This document shows positions 1 to 6,064 of a DNA stretch of 6,064 nucleotides, piece after piece (positions within the stretch are counted from its first letter, which is position 1; the number at the start of each line of letters is the position of its first letter). The translations under genes were made by a program, and so were the position numbers. A model generated the notes under the pieces. The model saw only the letters and a program-made list of their open reading frames with translations. It was not told the DNA's origin and searched no databases. Source of the DNA: SP202 sp036339395 (lineage in GTDB: Bacteria > Planctomycetota > Phycisphaerae > Phycisphaerales > SM1A02). The stretch lies in assembly GCA_036339395.1 (NCBI GenBank), contig JAYZBD010000117.1, positions 1 through 6,064 of the forward strand. The letters run 5' to 3'.

Positions 1-1
1 G

Positions 2-478
2 ACCACCGTTGCAGAACCAGGACAGGATGCGCCTTCCGACACGACGACACCGGCCATCCAGGAACGACAACTTCCTCCCTACTACGTGCTCGACACGGAT
101 GACTGGGTCGGCCGGAACATCAGTGACATCGACCTGATCCAGTACATCACCGATCTTCCCGAGACGATCAATGATGGCAGGCAGTACATGGTCTTCTACA
201 GCAGGACCTGTGATCACTGCCAGATGCTTCTCGAGTTCCACTTTGCATACGGTGAAGTCGCTCCAACGACGCTGGTCGCCATTCCAGAATCGAAATCCGG
301 ATTCGAGACCGAGGGACTCCTCGACCAGCCCTGCCTGGACTGCGCCGAACTGGAACTGCCTGTCGGGACGGATTGGTTGATGACGCCACCAGTCTTGATC
401 GCCATCGAGGACGGGGTCGTCAAATGCGCCAAGGAAGCCGATGACAGCGAGGCTCCCGAGTGCCTGCTCTGGCACTGA
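2..478 (+). CDS. Thioredoxin-like domain protein with two CxxC motifs (5' end missing)
   Basis: The reading frame is open from base 2, so the gene begins upstream of the window; the GTG at 86 is probably internal. The first ~25 visible residues are rich in Thr, Pro, Asp and Gln and look like a flexible linker. A compact domain follows: a hydrophobic strand (MVFYS) runs straight into CDHC at bases 209-220, the place of a thioredoxin active site. Later TPPVLIAIEDG resembles the cis-proline loop and following strand of that fold. A second CxxC (CLDC, bases 332-343) lies in between, and two more cysteines (codons 425-427 and 461-463) are near the C-terminus. The likely role is thiol-disulfide redox chemistry. 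The layout recalls planctomycete proteins in which a DoxX/MauE-type membrane region is followed by such a domain, but no membrane segment is visible here, so that is a guess. The fold call is fairly secure; substrate and cell location are unknown. Confidence 0.66.
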   Translation, partial: TTVAEPGQDAPSDTTTPAIQERQLPPYYVLDTDDWVGRNISDIDLIQYITDLPETINDGRQYMVFYSRTCDHCQMLLEFHFAYGEVAPTTLVAIPESKSGFETEGLLDQPCLDCAELELPVGTDWLMTPPVLIAIEDGVVKCAKEADDSEAPECLLWH

Positions 479-497
479 TCGCAGGAACGGCTAGTCT
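469..497 (+). promoter_or_regulatory. Putative promoter of the M20 dipeptidase gene, leaderless geometry
   Basis: A -10-like hexamer TAGTCT lies at 492-497, exactly 6 bases before the ATG at 504. A CTGGCA at 469-474 matches TTGACA at four of six positions with a 17-base spacer, the standard sigma-70 distance. Transcription would start at or next to the ATG. The -35 box overlaps the 3' end of the upstream coding region. This is inferred from sequence alone. Confidence 0.4.
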
Positions 498-503
498 GTC
501 ACG

Positions 504-1901
504 ATGCCATACGACATTGATACCGTCTTCAAGCACGTCGACGACACCCTTGATGAATCACTGGAGCGACTCAAGACCCTGCTTCGCATTCCGAGTGTAA
601 GCACGGACCCGGCCTTCGACGCCGATGTCCTGCGATGCGCCGAGTGTGCAGGCGACATGCTCAGGGAACTGGACATGGATGTCGTGGTTCATGAAACCAT
701 CGGCCACCCGATCGTCATCGCCCGGGACGAGGGTCCCGGAACCAGGGACGCCCCCACCTTCCTCTTCTATGGACATTACGACGTGCAACCCCCGGATCCG
801 ATCGAGTTGTGGGATTCGGATCCGTTCGATCCCCAGGTCGTGGAGGGGGAACATGGCAGTCGCATCGTGGCCAGGGGCGCCGACGACGACAAGGGACAGT
901 TCATGACATTCGTCGAAGCCTTTCGCGCATGGAAGGCCGTCATCGGACCACTGCCGGTGAACGTGATCGTCCTCCTGGAAGGCGAAGAAGAATCGGGCAG
1001 TCGAAGCCTCGATCCGTTCCTCACGGAACATCGCGAGAACCTGCAGGCAGACGCCTGCATCATCTGCGATACCGGCATGTGGGACAGGGACACGCCTGCC
1101 ATCACGACCATGCTCCGTGGGATCGTCGGGCTCGAGGCCGTGCTTCACGGACCGGAACATGATCTTCACTCGGGCATGTACGGCGGAGCGGTGCTCAATC
1201 CCATCAATGCGCTGGCACGGATCGTCGGTGAACTTCATGATTCCGATGGTCGCGTCCAGGTCGATGGTTTCTATGACGACGTGCTTGAGCCGGAAGAGAT
1301 CGACCAGTGGAACAGCCTCGGGTTCGATGAAGCCGCCTTCCTCGCCAGTGGAGGATGCGCAGCCAGCGTGGGTGAATCCGGACGATCAATCCTGGAACGA
1401 ACCTGGAGCCGCCCGACCTGTGATGCAAATGGAATCTATGGTGGTTACCAGGGGGCCGGCGGGAAGACCGTCATCGCTTCCAAGGCAGGTGTCAAGCTCA
1501 CCTGCAGGCTCGTGCCCGACCAGGATGCGGCCACGATCCGTGCCAACCTCGAACAGTTCTTCATGGATCGCACTCCCCCAGGAGGCAGGTGGGAATTCAT
1601 GGGCGAAGGCGCCTTCCCAGCGATCCGTGTCGCGACTGATTCTCCCTGGCTGGCCGCGGCACGAACGGGCCTGGAACGGGCATGGGGCAAGCCTGCCGTA
1701 CTCACCGGCTGTGGCGGATCCATCCCGGTCGTAGGTTCCTTCAAGTCGATTCTCGGCATCGACTCGCTGCTGGTTGGATTCGGTCTTGATGATGACCGCG
1801 TGCATTCTCCGAACGAGAAATACGATCTCCGCTCCTTCCATACGGGCATCAAGTCCCACATCGCCATCCTCGAGGAATTGGCCATGGCTGCCGCGGGCTG
1901 A
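504..1901 (+). CDS. M20-family metallodipeptidase
   Basis: A cytoplasmic zinc-type peptidase of the M20 family (carnosinase/CNDP-like dipeptidases), expected to hydrolyse dipeptides or similar short amide substrates. All the usual ligands can be placed by motif: H91 and D93 in YGHYDVQP, the bridging D128 in GADDDKG, the catalytic E162 and metal ligand E163 in EGEEESGS, D189 in CDTGMW, and H434 in RVHSPNEK. The lid (dimerisation) domain lies about residues 205-375 and begins with DLHSG, whose H222 matches the substrate-contacting histidine of carnosinases; GGSIP at 404-408 is also typical. The length of 465 residues is normal for the family. There is no signal peptide. The ATG at 504 is preferred because a TANNNT box lies 6 bases upstream and no Shine-Dalgarno sequence is properly spaced (AGGAA at 483 is too far away). 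The exact substrate cannot be told from sequence. Neighbours give no pathway link. Confidence 0.93.
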   Translation: MPYDIDTVFKHVDDTLDESLERLKTLLRIPSVSTDPAFDADVLRCAECAGDMLRELDMDVVVHETIGHPIVIARDEGPGTRDAPTFLFYGHYDVQPPDPIELWDSDPFDPQVVEGEHGSRIVARGADDDKGQFMTFVEAFRAWKAVIGPLPVNVIVLLEGEEESGSRSLDPFLTEHRENLQADACIICDTGMWDRDTPAITTMLRGIVGLEAVLHGPEHDLHSGMYGGAVLNPINALARIVGELHDSDGRVQVDGFYDDVLEPEEIDQWNSLGFDEAAFLASGGCAASVGESGRSILERTWSRPTCDANGIYGGYQGAGGKTVIASKAGVKLTCRLVPDQDAATIRANLEQFFMDRTPPGGRWEFMGEGAFPAIRVATDSPWLAAARTGLERAWGKPAVLTGCGGSIPVVGSFKSILGIDSLLVGFGLDDDRVHSPNEKYDLRSFHTGIKSHIAILEELAMAAAG

Positions 1902-1917
1902 TTCGGCTGTGAGTGCA

Positions 1918-1923
1918 TAGAAT
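1918..1923 (+). promoter_or_regulatory. Putative -10 box (TAGAAT) for the 809-residue membrane protein gene
   Basis: TAGAAT matches TATAAT at five of six positions and ends exactly 6 bases before the GTG at 1930, so transcription should begin at or beside the start codon. No convincing -35 box is seen 16-19 bases upstream. The TAG is also the in-frame stop that closes this gene's frame, so no start further upstream is possible. Confidence 0.4.
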
Positions 1924-1929
1924 CGAGCC

Positions 1930-4359
1930 GTGATTCAACGTGCATGCCAACTCATCATGGCCTTCCTGCTGACCAGTTCGCCGGCATCGGTACTGGCGCA
2001 GGATCAACAACCTGTCTCGATCAGGCAATTCGGAGTCGGCAACACCTGGCGCAGCGGGGAGATGACCGGGCTGCTCATCGAACTGGCTGGACGCGATGGT
2101 GTCGAGGAGCAGGTCCTCGTCGAGTGGAATCTTCCGACACCCGATGGTGATACGGCCCGGTATTCCCGGGTGATTGCCATGTCCCAGGGGCAACCCCGGG
2201 AACTCTGGCTGTATGGCATCGTTCCCCATGAAACGATACCCAGCACTCCCATGCAGGTTCGCGTGAGCACCGTGGAGGGTGGTGAACCAGGAGACGTGCT
2301 TGCATCGCATCGATTCATGCCACGCGTTGCCGGCGGACTCCATCTCGAACCTTCCACGGCCCTGATCGGTGTTGTTGGTTCGCAGCGAGCTGGACTTGAC
2401 CAGTACATCAACCCGTCAGGCAATTTCAATCAACGGCCGTTCTCGGCGAATGAAGCAACCGCCATCGCATCAATCGCCGATGCAACACTCCTGCCCGACA
2501 AGTGGGAGGGCCTGCTCCCCTACGAAGCACTCGTCTGGACGGACGCTGCACCTGATCTTCGCCCAAGCCAGGAAACCGCCTTGCGAGAATGGATGCGTCG
2601 CGGGGGGCACCTGGTGATTGTCCTGCCGGCATCAGGCAATCCCTGGAACATCGGTTCAAGTGAACACGGTCCACTTGGTGATCTCATGCCGGAGCCGCCA
2701 AGGAGGGATGACCAGGTTTCACTCACGGACATCCTTCCATCTCTCATGAAGGATCCTGGGAGTACTGGTTCCGCGAGGACGATGCCCGTTCGTGTGTTCC
2801 GGGACATGAAGTCTGGTTTCAACTCCCTGCCGGTGGATGGATCCTGGGAGAGTGTTCACGCCATGAAGGACGGGAGGATCTGGGGCATTCAGCAACCAGT
2901 CGAACACGGTCGCCTGACCCTTCTTGGACTTGATCTCATGGCTGAGCAACTCCGGATGGCGGCGCTTGAGCAGGCCTCGAGAAAGAAGACCCGGGCGAAG
3001 CTGCCCGAGGCGGACGTCGTCTGGAACAGGATTCTTGGACGCCGTTCCGATACGCCTGGCGCCGATGTACTTGGCGTGATGGAGGAAGAGGAAGTCCTGA
3101 ACATGAAAGCACCCACGGACGTGCGACACGTCGCAGATACGCTCGCCAGCGAGCCACTGTCCATGAGTGAAGAAGCTGGAAGCGGGCTCCTGCTTGTCTT
3201 CGGCTTCTTCTCCCTCTACTGGATGGTGGCCGTCCCGGGACTGTGGTTGTTTCTTGCCCGTCGGAACAAGCAGGACTGGAACTGGGGCGCCTTCAGCCTC
3301 GCTGCCTGCGTCTTTGCAGTCCTCGGGTGGCTGATCGTCGAGGGGATGCTCGATCGGTCACTGCGAGTCCGCCACGTGACCGTCCTTGACCACGTGTTCA
3401 ATGGGGAGGGACAACATGCCAGGAGCTGGATGTCGATCTACCTGCCTGGATACGGGGAGCGGACCATCGAACTGGAACAGGAAAGTGGTGCGAGGAATCT
3501 GCTGCATCCATGGTCATCGGAATCCGGGGACCAGTCCCCCTACCCGGACTCGACTGCCATTCTCGTTGACCTTGATCGTCGACCCGATCGCACGGTCGTC
3601 CCGGGGCGGGGAACCTCGACGACACTGCATGCCGACTGGTATGGACTCGTGGATGATGCACGCTGGGGAGGACTTCTCCGGATCGATCCCGATGACCCTG
3701 TTGAACTGCAGCGGGATGGACTGGGCCATGACATCGGGTTGAAGGGAACAATCATCAACCAGCTTCCGGGCGAACTGGACAATGTCACGATCACGTGGAT
3801 GACAGGTGAGCGGTTGCCCCCGAGAAGACTCGCTGTCAAGGATCGCAAGAAGCTGCCCTGGGTGGACGAACTCCATGCAGGAAAGCCGTTGAACAAGGGA
3901 TACATGTGGACGAAGGCCTTCGTTGCTCCCGGGGGCCACATCAACCTGTCGGATCTGCCCATCACTCCCGCCTATTCGCTGCATGATTCGATCAAGAAGG
4001 AATACGCACCTTCCGAGTCACAGGGCAGGAGACGGATGGTCTCGTACAACGAACAGGAACGGATGCAGGCCCTTGAACTGCTTGGGTTCTACCACCAGCT
4101 TCCACCGCCTGCCTACCATCGCACGGGGGATGACGTCACGAGGACCGGGATGACCAGCCGCCAGTTCGGACGAACTCTCGACCTGTCACCCTGGCTCTCC
4201 AGGCCCTGCCTGATCATCACCGGCTTCCTATCTGATTCCAGGTTGCCGGTCCCTCTGGTCATCGATGGTGACACCGATGCCTTTGAAAGCAGCGGCTTGA
4301 CGATGGTTCGATGGATTCTCCCGCTTCCCCAGCACGATGCTGCCGCCTTTGACCTGTAG
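1930..4359 (+). CDS. Exported membrane protein with GATase1-like stretch and central two-helix hairpin
   Basis: The family is not recognised with certainty. Residues 1-23 form a signal peptide: Arg4, a hydrophobic core (LIMAFLL) and a VLA cleavage site before Gln24. Residues 24-415 are predicted outside the cytoplasm. Within them LLPYEALVWTD (195-205), then LREWMRRGGHLVIVLP (218-233) and GRLTLLGLDL (327-336) resemble the GATase1-like/DUF4350-type fold of membrane proteins near MoxR/DUF58 or ABC genes. No catalytic Cys is seen there, so a binding or scaffold role is more likely than an enzyme. Two membrane helices (about 419-443 and 453-473) are joined by a loop with RRNK, which by the positive-inside rule faces the cytoplasm. 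Residues 475-809 return outside and look rich in beta strands. The GTG start gives a normal signal peptide and fits the TAGAAT box; the ATG at 1957 would leave a signal with no positive charge. The next gene, an ABC ATPase, starts 20 bases downstream and may be its partner. Confidence 0.75.
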   Translation: MIQRACQLIMAFLLTSSPASVLAQDQQPVSIRQFGVGNTWRSGEMTGLLIELAGRDGVEEQVLVEWNLPTPDGDTARYSRVIAMSQGQPRELWLYGIVPHETIPSTPMQVRVSTVEGGEPGDVLASHRFMPRVAGGLHLEPSTALIGVVGSQRAGLDQYINPSGNFNQRPFSANEATAIASIADATLLPDKWEGLLPYEALVWTDAAPDLRPSQETALREWMRRGGHLVIVLPASGNPWNIGSSEHGPLGDLMPEPPRRDDQVSLTDILPSLMKDPGSTGSARTMPVRVFRDMKSGFNSLPVDGSWESVHAMKDGRIWGIQQPVEHGRLTLLGLDLMAEQLRMAALEQASRKKTRAKLPEADVVWNRILGRRSDTPGADVLGVMEEEEVLNMKAPTDVRHVADTLASEPLSMSEEAGSGLLLVFGFFSLYWMVAVPGLWLFLARRNKQDWNWGAFSLAACVFAVLGWLIVEGMLDRSLRVRHVTVLDHVFNGEGQHARSWMSIYLPGYGERTIELEQESGARNLLHPWSSESGDQSPYPDSTAILVDLDRRPDRTVVPGRGTSTTLHADWYGLVDDARWGGLLRIDPDDPVELQRDGLGHDIGLKGTIINQLPGELDNVTITWMTGERLPPRRLAVKDRKKLPWVDELHAGKPLNKGYMWTKAFVAPGGHINLSDLPITPAYSLHDSIKKEYAPSESQGRRRMVSYNEQERMQALELLGFYHQLPPPAYHRTGDDVTRTGMTSRQFGRTLDLSPWLSRPCLIITGFLSDSRLPVPLVIDGDTDAFESSGLTMVRWILPLPQHDAAAFDL

Positions 4360-4362
4360 GAT
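4357..4362 (+). promoter_or_regulatory. Possible -10 box (TAGGAT) upstream of the ABC ATPase gene
   Basis: TAGGAT begins with the stop codon of the 809-residue protein gene. It ends 17 bases before the ATG at 4380, so the mRNA would have a leader of about 10-11 bases. This spacing differs from the exact 6 bases at the other starts and no -35 box is evident, so the call is weak. Read-through from the upstream gene is just as likely. Confidence 0.2.
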
Positions 4363-4379
4363 GTGCCTTCCTCTTCAAG

Positions 4380-5327
4380 ATGCCCATCATTGAAACAATC
4401 AACCTGACGAAGAAGTACGGCGAACTGACCGCGCTGGACAACCTGAACCTCAGTGTCGAGGCAGGGGACTGCTTCGGGTTCATTGGTCCCAATGGTGCAG
4501 GCAAGACCACGACCATCAAGATCCTCGCCACCCTCCTCAAGCCCACCTGGGGTGAAGCACGGATCGATGGCCATGTCGTCGGATACCAGAACCCGCTCAT
4601 CCGCCCTGTCATCGGGTACGTCCCTGATTTCATGGGCGCCTACGATGACATGGTCGTCCTGGAGTACCTCGAGTTCTTCGCAAGCTGCTACGACCTGCAT
4701 GGCGCGCAGCGTCGCAAGGTGGTCGGTGACGTGCTGGACCTCACGGAACTTCACCACAAGTCCAGGACCGAGGTCAACAGCCTTTCACGAGGCATGAGCC
4801 AGCGTCTCTCGATTGCACGCGTGCTGCTTCATGACCCCAAGGTGCTCCTGCTTGATGAACCCGCTTCGGGCCTCGATCCGAGGGCACGAATCGACATCCG
4901 TGAACTCCTGAAGGAATTGCGCCGGATGGGGAAGACGATCATCATCAGTTCCCACATCCTTCATGAACTGGCCGAACTGTGCAATACGGTGGGCATCATC
5001 GAACAGGGGGAACTCCTGTTCTCGGGCACCACCAGCGAGATCATGAAACGTTCGCAGGTAGGCAGGGTCATTCACATCGAGGTCGAGGATCGTGTGAAGG
5101 AGGCCGTCAGCCTTTTGATGCAGGTTGATGGAATCGTAACTGTCGATGTCGTCAAGGAAGAAGGCACTGTTCGGATCGACTGTACCGTCAATCCCGACTC
5201 CGGACTGGCCCTCAGCGAAATACCAAGCCGCCTTGTTACCGGTGGATTCCGGATCAAGTCCTTCAAACCAGAACAACTCAACCTGGAAACGGCATTCATG
5301 CGACTCACACGCGGACTTGTCTCCTAG
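4380..5327 (+). CDS. ABC-2-type transporter ATP-binding protein
   Basis: A cytoplasmic ATPase subunit that would energise a membrane permease for export or a related process. Motifs in order: Walker A GPNGAGKTT (36-44), a Q-loop position reading VPDFMG with Asp83 where Gln is usual, the signature LSRGM (135-139) in place of LSGGQ, Walker B VLLLDEP (155-161), D-loop SGLDP (163-167) and the switch His192 in SSHILHE. These match the NatA/GldA-like ATPases that pair with ABC-2 permeases. Residues ~225-315 form a C-terminal extension typical of that group, probably a small regulatory domain. The length of 315 residues is normal. The ATG at 4380 puts the usual N-terminal strand (IIETINLTKKYG) right at the start. 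No Shine-Dalgarno is visible. No permease is encoded in the window; the preceding membrane protein is the only candidate partner, and the permease may lie elsewhere. The transported substrate is unknown. Confidence 0.93.
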   Translation: MPIIETINLTKKYGELTALDNLNLSVEAGDCFGFIGPNGAGKTTTIKILATLLKPTWGEARIDGHVVGYQNPLIRPVIGYVPDFMGAYDDMVVLEYLEFFASCYDLHGAQRRKVVGDVLDLTELHHKSRTEVNSLSRGMSQRLSIARVLLHDPKVLLLDEPASGLDPRARIDIRELLKELRRMGKTIIISSHILHELAELCNTVGIIEQGELLFSGTTSEIMKRSQVGRVIHIEVEDRVKEAVSLLMQVDGIVTVDVVKEEGTVRIDCTVNPDSGLALSEIPSRLVTGGFRIKSFKPEQLNLETAFMRLTRGLVS

Positions 5328-5330
5328 AAT
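5325..5330 (+). promoter_or_regulatory. Putative -10 box (TAGAAT) for nadK, overlapping the ABC gene's stop codon
   Basis: TAGAAT at 5325-5330 is followed by exactly 6 bases and then the ATG of nadK at 5337. Its first three bases are the TAG stop of the ABC ATPase gene. The same hexamer at the same distance precedes the gene at 1930. No good -35 box is seen at 17 bases; CTCACA at 5304-5309 would need a short 15-base spacer. Confidence 0.42.
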
Positions 5331-5336
5331 CAAACC

Positions 5337-6064
5337 ATGCCAGATGCACCGAACATCCTGCTGATTGCCGACCAGGACCGGGACGACGTGGCTGCCGTGC
5401 TCGGCGAACTCGATCCGATCTTCGCCGAGCATGCGGGAGAGGTGGTTCATTGCGACGTCTCCCAGGACCCTCTTGATGCCAGTGCAACTGCAGACCTGGC
5501 CGTGGTCGTGGGCGGAGATGGAACGATGATCCAGCAGTCCCGTCGGCTGCTTGCCACGGGACTCCCGATCGTACCGGTCAATTGCGGTCGTCTCGGGTTC
5601 CTCGCTTCCTTCGATGTCGCTTCGCTCTCAAGGGAGGCTGCGGATGTCTTCGGACCGAGTCCTCTCCGAAGGAATCACATGGTCCTGAACGTCGACCTGC
5701 ACCGTGCCAATGGCGAAGATGTACTCGGCCTGCCTGCGATGAACGACTGCGTGATCACGGCCGGCCCCCCCTTCCGGATGATCCGGCTTTCACTTGACAT
5801 CGAGCGACAGGGAGGACCCACGATGTCCGGCGATGGCATCATCGTCTCGACTCCGACCGGCTCGACCGCATACAACGTTTCTGCCGGGGGGCCCATCGTC
5901 GCCCCGGGAGTCGATGCCCTCATCGTGACTCCACTGGCGGCGCATTCCCTCGGCTTCAGGTCATTCGTGGTCCCGGGAGATGGAGAACTGGTCGTCCACG
6001 TCGAGCAGGCCAACCCGGGAACAACCATCGTGCTTGATGGACAGGAACAACTCGACGTGGAACC
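5337..6064 (+). CDS. nadK: NAD kinase (3' end missing)
   Basis: This enzyme phosphorylates NAD at the adenosine 2'-hydroxyl to make NADP in the cytoplasm, the essential last step of NADP synthesis. The frame is open from the ATG at 5337 to the window end (242 full codons), and all main motifs are present. GGDGT (59-63) carries the catalytic Asp61; then come NCGRLGFL (82-89), the NAD-contacting Asn-Asp pair N136-D137 (often Asn-Glu), the family signature GDGIIVSTPTGSTAY (165-179), TPLAAHSLGFR (198-208) and DGQ (234-236). Bacterial NAD kinases are usually 270-300 residues, so roughly 30-50 are missing. The N-terminal part before GGDGT is short and has a nucleotide-binding look (ILLIAD). The ATG lies 9 bases after the ABC gene's stop, with no Shine-Dalgarno and a TAGAAT box 6 bases upstream, which suggests its own leaderless transcript. 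A run of seven C at 5765-5771 is in frame and encodes part of GPPF. Confidence 0.95.
   Translation, partial: MPDAPNILLIADQDRDDVAAVLGELDPIFAEHAGEVVHCDVSQDPLDASATADLAVVVGGDGTMIQQSRRLLATGLPIVPVNCGRLGFLASFDVASLSREAADVFGPSPLRRNHMVLNVDLHRANGEDVLGLPAMNDCVITAGPPFRMIRLSLDIERQGGPTMSGDGIIVSTPTGSTAYNVSAGGPIVAPGVDALIVTPLAAHSLGFRSFVVPGDGELVVHVEQANPGTTIVLDGQEQLDVE

Noticed and set aside
793..824. Palindromic CGGATCCG occurring twice, 24 bases apart
   Set aside because: Both copies encode Asp-Pro in a conserved stretch of the dipeptidase (DPIELWDSDPFDP), so repeated codons explain the match without a regulatory site.
558..1238. Antisense open frame of 226 codons opposite the dipeptidase gene
   Set aside because: It lies entirely opposite well-conserved M20 motifs, and its product shows no recognisable domain. 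Long antisense frames are common in GC-rich coding DNA.
1117..1734. Same-strand alternative frame of 205 codons inside the dipeptidase gene
   Set aside because: It is fully nested in a gene with intact family motifs, and its translation has low-complexity Ser/Pro/Arg composition typical of a shifted frame.
1902..1929. Possible terminator between the dipeptidase and membrane protein genes
   Set aside because: There is no GC-rich stem followed by a T run here or in the other gaps (479-503, 4360-4379, 5328-5336).
4113..4757. Antisense open frame of 214 codons across the membrane protein/ABC gene junction
   Set aside because: It is opposite the ABC Walker A region and the end of the membrane protein gene, and has no recognisable motif; best explained by codon bias of the + strand genes.
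4785..5450. Antisense open frame of 221 codons over the ABC gene and nadK start
   Set aside because: It covers the ABC Walker B motif and nadK's N-terminus on the other strand and has no recognisable domain; a shadow of real genes.
1..6064. A defence, mobile or biosynthetic system spanning the window
   Set aside because: The genes are a redox protein, a peptidase, an envelope protein, an ABC ATPase and NAD kinase. There is no integrase, transposase, toxin-antitoxin, CRISPR or polyketide/peptide-synthetase signature, and base composition is even throughout.

Overview
The window looks like ordinary chromosomal DNA from a GC-rich bacterium (high 50s % GC judged by eye). All five genes lie on the + strand and are separated by gaps of only 9 to 28 bases. 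The best guess for the lineage is Planctomycetota, probably Phycisphaerae-like. This rests on remembered family resemblance of the NAD kinase, the ABC ATPase with a VPDF Q-loop variant, and the thioredoxin-like protein, and on the lack of Shine-Dalgarno sequences before every gene. No alignment or search was run, so the lineage is an inference.

Layout: (1) bases 2-478, the 3' end of a thioredoxin-like protein with two CxxC motifs; (2) 504-1901, a complete M20-family metallodipeptidase with all expected metal ligands; (3) 1930-4359, a large exported membrane protein of 809 residues with a GTG start, a signal peptide, an extracytoplasmic domain with a GATase1-like stretch, a two-helix membrane hairpin and a second extracytoplasmic domain; (4) 4380-5327, an ABC-2-type transporter ATPase; (5) 5337-6064, NAD kinase (nadK), cut off by the window end.

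The genes do not form one obvious pathway. The 809-residue protein and the ABC ATPase are the only pair that plausibly work together, because an ABC-2 ATPase needs a membrane partner and no permease is encoded in the window. The dipeptidase would act on small peptides in the cytoplasm. NadK makes NADP from NAD and is a housekeeping gene.

The most interesting signal is regulatory. Three of the four starts inside the window (504, 1930, 5337) have a TANNNT hexamer ending exactly 6 bases before the start codon: TAGTCT, TAGAAT and TAGAAT. None has a usable Shine-Dalgarno sequence. This is the geometry of a sigma-70-type -10 box driving leaderless mRNAs. In two places (4357 and 5325) the TAG of the hexamer is also the stop codon of the preceding gene. 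Tightly packed genes may therefore have their own promoters instead of forming one operon. I saw no RNA genes, mobile elements, CRISPR arrays, convincing terminators or long repeats, and no clearly new multi-gene system.
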